DNA of 8,876 bases from assembly GCA_024763595.1 (NCBI GenBank), contig JANTFK010000103.1, positions 1 to 8,876 on the forward strand. The letters run 5' to 3'. Below the pieces are notes generated by a model. It worked only from the letters and a program-made list of their open reading frames with translations. It did no database searches and was not told the DNA's origin. The position numbers and the translations under genes were made by a program. The DNA is from Bacteroidales bacterium. GTDB lineage: Bacteria > Bacteroidota > Bacteroidia > Bacteroidales > GCA-2748055. Positions 6,044 to 8,876 of this stretch are shown piece by piece (the stretch's first letter is position 1; every line of letters starts with the position of its first letter).

Positions 6044-7567
6044 TCACGGACCGGCCCACCCCGGGATAACACCCGGTTCAATATCCAGAACGGATCCTCC
6101 CAGTAACCAGGTAATCAGTACCACCACCAGGATACCCAGCATATTCAGTATGAAGCCGGTCCGGACCATGGTGGCAATCTGAATACGGTGGGTCCCGAAA
6201 ACAATGGCATTGGGCGGTGTTGCCGTGGGCAGCATAAAGGCCAGCGAAGAGGCAAGGGTGGCAGGGATCATAATCAGCAACGGGTTGTTGCCGCTGCTGA
6301 GGGCCAGGCTGGCAAACACGGGCAGCAACATCTGGGTGGAAGCCACATTGGACGTGAGTTCCGTCAGGAAAGACATCAGTGTGACCACCGACAGCAGGAT
6401 CAGGTAGGGGTTGATTCCCTTTGTCCAGAGCAGCTGTTCACCGAACCATACCGCCAGTCCGGACGACTGGAAACCCAGGGCCAGTGCAAATCCGCCGCCG
6501 AAGAGCAACAAAATGTTCCATGGAAGCTTCCGGGCGGTTGCCCAGTCCATGATCCTGCCTCCTTTCTGGCTCCGGGCGGGAACAAGAAACAGTATGACAG
6601 AGATAAAAATGGCCACGGTTCCGTCATTGATATAGGCAGGGACCCTGAATATGCCTGACCAACCCGGTATGGTGAAACCATTGAAATCGATGCCCGACCG
6701 GGTGATCCAGAGCAGGGCCAGTATCAGGAAGAGGGCAAAGACAACGCGTTCTTCATGACTGGCTTTCCCAAGCTCACGGTAGGCTGACCTGAAATGGGCC
6801 CGGTCCAGTTGACCCCATTTTTCCCGGGGCCTGAATTTTAAATAGATCACCAGCCAAACGGCTACCAGCAGGATCAGGGAGACAGGAAGGGCAAAGATCA
6901 TCCAGGTGGTGAAGGAGATATCGGGAGCATTTGGGTACAACAGGGTGAGTATCCTGGGACAGACAAGGTTGGTGGGGGAACCGACCAGCGTGGACATCCC
7001 GCCTACGGAGGCACTGTATGCAATGGCCAGCAACAGGCCGGTGGCATACCGGGTTATATTCTTGCCGGGAAGACGCTCTTCGAGACTGGCCACAATGGAC
7101 GTTACAATGGGAATCATCATCATGGTGGTGGCCGTATTGGAGATCCACATGGAGAGAAAAGCCGAGGTCAACATAAAACCCACCAGGATCCGTCCCGGGC
7201 TTACCCCGATCATCACCAGCAGCTTCAGCGCGATCCTCCGGTGCAGGTTCCACTTCTCCATGGCCAGTGCCATGATAAAGCCCCCTATGAAAATGAAGAT
7301 GATATGGTTGAAATATACTTCGGAAACCGCTTTCCCGTCCAGTACACCCAGGGCCGGGAATAGTACCAGCGGGAGCAGGGCCGTAACTGCCAGCGGAATG
7401 GTCTCCGAGATCCACCAGACGGCCATCAGTGTGGCCACGGCCAGTGTGGCTGTCACTTCAGGCTTACCCGGTTCCAGGTCGGCGAAAAGCAGGATAACCA
7501 GGAAGGCTGTAAGACCGAGGGAAAAGCCAATGTATTTTCGTTGCATAACCGGATGCTGCTGTTTCAT
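6044..7567 (-). CDS. SLC13/DASS family sodium-coupled di/tricarboxylate transporter
   Basis: 507 residues from the ATG at 7567, the usual size for the divalent anion:Na+ symporter (DASS/SLC13, INDY) family, with many hydrophobic segments. Family signatures are all present: MEKWNLHRRIALKLL (103-117), WISNTATTMMMIPI with the first SNT motif (143-145), GSPTN (196-200), ELTSNVAST with the second SN[TV] motif (406-408), and LPTATPPNAIVF (447-457). The two SN motifs and nearby loops form the substrate and sodium sites in the VcINDY structure. The C-terminal half is notably close to animal NaDC/NaCT-type sequences, so C4-dicarboxylate or citrate uptake is likely, though sulfate or other anions cannot be excluded. 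Acts in the inner membrane. Upstream in-frame ATG at 7612 adds 15 residues lacking family character; 7546 is another possible start. The gene ends convergently with the oxidoreductase (53 bp between stops, no clear terminator hairpin) and is divergent from a TonB-dependent receptor. Confidence 0.93.
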   Translation of the reverse strand: MKQQHPVMQRKYIGFSLGLTAFLVILLFADLEPGKPEVTATLAVATLMAVWWISETIPLAVTALLPLVLFPALGVLDGKAVSEVYFNHIIFIFIGGFIMALAMEKWNLHRRIALKLLVMIGVSPGRILVGFMLTSAFLSMWISNTATTMMMIPIVTSIVASLEERLPGKNITRYATGLLLAIAYSASVGGMSTLVGSPTNLVCPRILTLLYPNAPDISFTTWMIFALPVSLILLVAVWLVIYLKFRPREKWGQLDRAHFRSAYRELGKASHEERVVFALFLILALLWITRSGIDFNGFTIPGWSGIFRVPAYINDGTVAIFISVILFLVPARSQKGGRIMDWATARKLPWNILLLFGGGFALALGFQSSGLAVWFGEQLLWTKGINPYLILLSVVTLMSFLTELTSNVASTQMLLPVFASLALSSGNNPLLIMIPATLASSLAFMLPTATPPNAIVFGTHRIQIATMVRTGFILNMLGILVVVLITWLLGGSVLDIEPGVIPGWAGP

Positions 7568-7637
7568 TTCTGATATACAATGATAACAAGATATTGATGA
7601 AGTGCCATCCATTATCTCAAATAAGCTTTTTTTATCC

Positions 7638-7645
7638 TATATTTG
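7638..7645 (+). promoter_or_regulatory. Perfect TAnnTTTG (-7) element, distal candidate for receptor gene
   Basis: TATATTTG matches the Bacteroidota -7 consensus exactly, 90 bp upstream of the receptor start. I see no good TTTG at the expected distance upstream, so it may be one of two alternative promoters or chance in an A/T-rich stretch. Confidence 0.3.
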
Positions 7646-7697
7646 TTTTAAGCACCCCAACAGAGAAGTTCTTTATCAGACCGCTCTGAACAGGAGA

Positions 7698-7705
7698 TAT
7701 ATTTG
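7698..7705 (+). promoter_or_regulatory. Perfect TAnnTTTG (-7) element, proximal candidate for receptor gene
   Basis: A second exact TATATTTG, exactly 60 bp after the first and 30 bp before the receptor ATG at 7735. A weak -33-like TTTA ends 22 bp upstream, within GTTCTTTATC. Position relative to the start codon makes this the better promoter candidate of the two. Confidence 0.38.
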
Positions 7706-7734
7706 ATACAAATAAAACGGGTTCAATGCATGGT

Positions 7735-8876
7735 ATGCGCAAATTCTGTGTGATCATAATTTATCTGTTTTTCCAGCACTTCTTCTGCCTGCCTGAAATA
7801 TTTGCACAGAGCAGGGGAGGAATCAGGGGAAAGCTCACAGATGCCCAGAGCGGTGAACCCCTGATGTACGCCAACGTGGCACTGCTGGGTACCACCACCG
7901 GAACGGTGACGGATAATGATGGCCGGTACCAGTTGCTGAATATCCGTCCGGGCACCTATACACTGGTTTTCAGCTACCTCAGTTATAAAGATATTGAACA
8001 GGAGATCCGGATCCGGGCCGGTGAGGTACTGGTGGTTGATGGCTCCCTGGAGGTGGAGTCCATTATGGGAGAAGAGGTGGTGGTAACTGCCATGATGCGG
8101 GGCCAGACCGCAGCCATAAGCCAGCAGGTAAATTCCAACACCATTGTGAATGTGGTCTCCAGGGAGAAGATCATGGAGCTTCCGGACCAGAATGCTGCGG
8201 AGACGGTGGGCAGGCTTCCGGGAGTATCGCTTGTGAGGGATGGAGGTGAAGGGACCAAAGTTACCCTCAGGGGACTGGCGCCCAGGTTTAATTCCATAAC
8301 CATTGACGGTGAAAAGATCCCTTCCACATCCGACCAGGACCGTTCAGTGGATCTGAGTATGTTTTCTACGGAGGCCCTGGCCGGTATTGAGTTTTACAAA
8401 GCATTGCTTCCTGATATGGATGGGGATGCCATTGGTGGCCAGATCAACTTTACCTCCAGGACTGCCAGGAAAGGTTTCCACGGGAATGTCAGAATGCAGA
8501 CCGGATATAATCAACTCTCAAAAGCATTTGGACAATACAAGGGGAGTGCCTTATTTGAAAACCGGTTCTTTGATGACAGACTGGGGGTGCTCATAGGGGG
8601 TGGTATGCAGAAAGCAGACAGAAGTTCAGAAGGTTATTCGGGAGATTATGCTACGGAATCCGGGAAAGATGCTGATGGAAATACCATTTTTACGGTAAGT
8701 AAGCTGAATATAACGGACAGGATGGAAACCCGGTACAGGTATTATGCCAATGCCACCCTTGACCTGAAGCTTGATAATGGTTCTATTCTCTTCAGTAGTA
8801 ATTATGGCCAGACCAACCGGGAAGAGATCCGCAGGAGGCGCAGGTACAGGGTGGATGCATCTTACCAGGAGTATGA
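7735..8876 (+). CDS. TonB-dependent outer-membrane receptor, N-terminal part (cut by window edge)
   Basis: 380 codons are open from the ATG at 7735 to the right edge without a stop. A signal peptide (MRKFCVIIIYLFFQHFF..., ending near FAQS at 23-26) is followed by a carboxypeptidase-regulatory-like domain (about 30-105; IRGKLTD, TVTDNDGRYQL, RPGTYTLVFSYLSY). Then come EEVVVTA (113-119), a typical TonB box, and the plug domain (about 128-240) with SREKIMELPDQNAAETVGRL (142-161), LPGVSLVRDGGEGTKVTLRG (161-180), DRSVDLSMFS, and DAIGGQINFTS (231-241). The start of the barrel follows. The plug motifs resemble the 'Caulobacter-type' TonB-dependent receptor class (TIGR01782-like) rather than a SusC. 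About 500-600 residues of barrel would lie outside the window. It imports a substrate across the outer membrane with TonB energy; the ligand is not readable. ATG at 7726 is an alternative start; 7735 gives the better signal peptide. Divergent from the SLC13 transporter, which could move the same substrate across the inner membrane (inference). Confidence 0.92.
   Translation, partial: MRKFCVIIIYLFFQHFFCLPEIFAQSRGGIRGKLTDAQSGEPLMYANVALLGTTTGTVTDNDGRYQLLNIRPGTYTLVFSYLSYKDIEQEIRIRAGEVLVVDGSLEVESIMGEEVVVTAMMRGQTAAISQQVNSNTIVNVVSREKIMELPDQNAAETVGRLPGVSLVRDGGEGTKVTLRGLAPRFNSITIDGEKIPSTSDQDRSVDLSMFSTEALAGIEFYKALLPDMDGDAIGGQINFTSRTARKGFHGNVRMQTGYNQLSKAFGQYKGSALFENRFFDDRLGVLIGGGMQKADRSSEGYSGDYATESGKDADGNTIFTVSKLNITDRMETRYRYYANATLDLKLDNGSILFSSNYGQTNREEIRRRRRYRVDASYQEY

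Noticed and set aside
6774..7583. Open frames of 213 codons (minus) and 225 codons (plus) within the SLC13 gene
   Set aside because: Both overlap the transporter's conserved SNT and GSPTN regions in other frames, and their translations show no family features.
7728..7738. Small palindrome GCAT-GGT-ATGC over the receptor start codon
   Set aside because: A 4-bp stem with a 3-base loop is expected by chance and is too weak to call an operator or structured leader.
7761..8327. Minus-strand open frames of 64 and 114 codons
   Set aside because: They are antisense to the carboxypeptidase-like and plug domains of the receptor, whose motifs are unambiguous. The translations are Ser/Thr-rich with no domain.

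Overview
The window looks like a chromosomal segment from a member of the Bacteroidota. The reasons are a family GH92 glycosidase, a TonB-dependent receptor with an N-terminal carboxypeptidase-regulatory-like domain, A/T-rich translation starts with weak or no Shine-Dalgarno sequence, and promoter-like elements of the Bacteroidota type (TTTG / TAnnTTTG). Base composition is moderate to slightly GC-rich. Six protein genes are well supported, two of them in separate transcription units running off or near the window edges, plus one gene start cut by the left edge. No RNA gene, CRISPR array, transposase or attachment site was seen.

Left half (1-4444, minus strand): a compact glycan-degradation operon. 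In transcription order it holds a six-helix inner-membrane protein of unknown function (4444-3740), a secreted GH92 alpha-mannosidase-like enzyme (3743-1344), a secreted five-bladed beta-propeller protein of the GH43/GH117-like type (about 1347-118), and the first 31 codons of a lipoprotein (94-1). The first two junctions are ATGA stop/start overlaps (the second if the 1347 start is right), and the last gap is 23 bp, so all four are probably co-transcribed and partly translationally coupled. The GH92 protein is a divergent member with changes at normally conserved motifs, and carries a 30-bp tandem repeat between its signal peptide and catalytic domain.

Middle (4445-5990): a 124-bp divergent control region with a promoter candidate for each direction and an 8-bp inverted repeat spanning both. 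To its right is a Tat-exported Gfo/Idh/MocA oxidoreductase (4569-5990, plus strand). Exported carbohydrate-active enzymes on one side and an exported sugar-type oxidoreductase on the other suggest one periplasmic glycan or glycoside pathway, but the substrate cannot be read from the sequence.

Right half (6044-8876): a SLC13/DASS sodium-coupled di/tricarboxylate transporter (minus strand, ending convergently with the oxidoreductase, 53 bp between stops), and a divergently transcribed TonB-dependent outer-membrane receptor running off the right edge. They are separated by a 167-bp region with two perfect TAnnTTTG motifs. The receptor resembles the 'Caulobacter-type' TonB-dependent receptor class rather than a typical SusC. 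No complete new system is evident; the most uncertain and interesting parts are the uncharacterised membrane protein coupled to the divergent GH92 and the possible shared control of the divergent pair.
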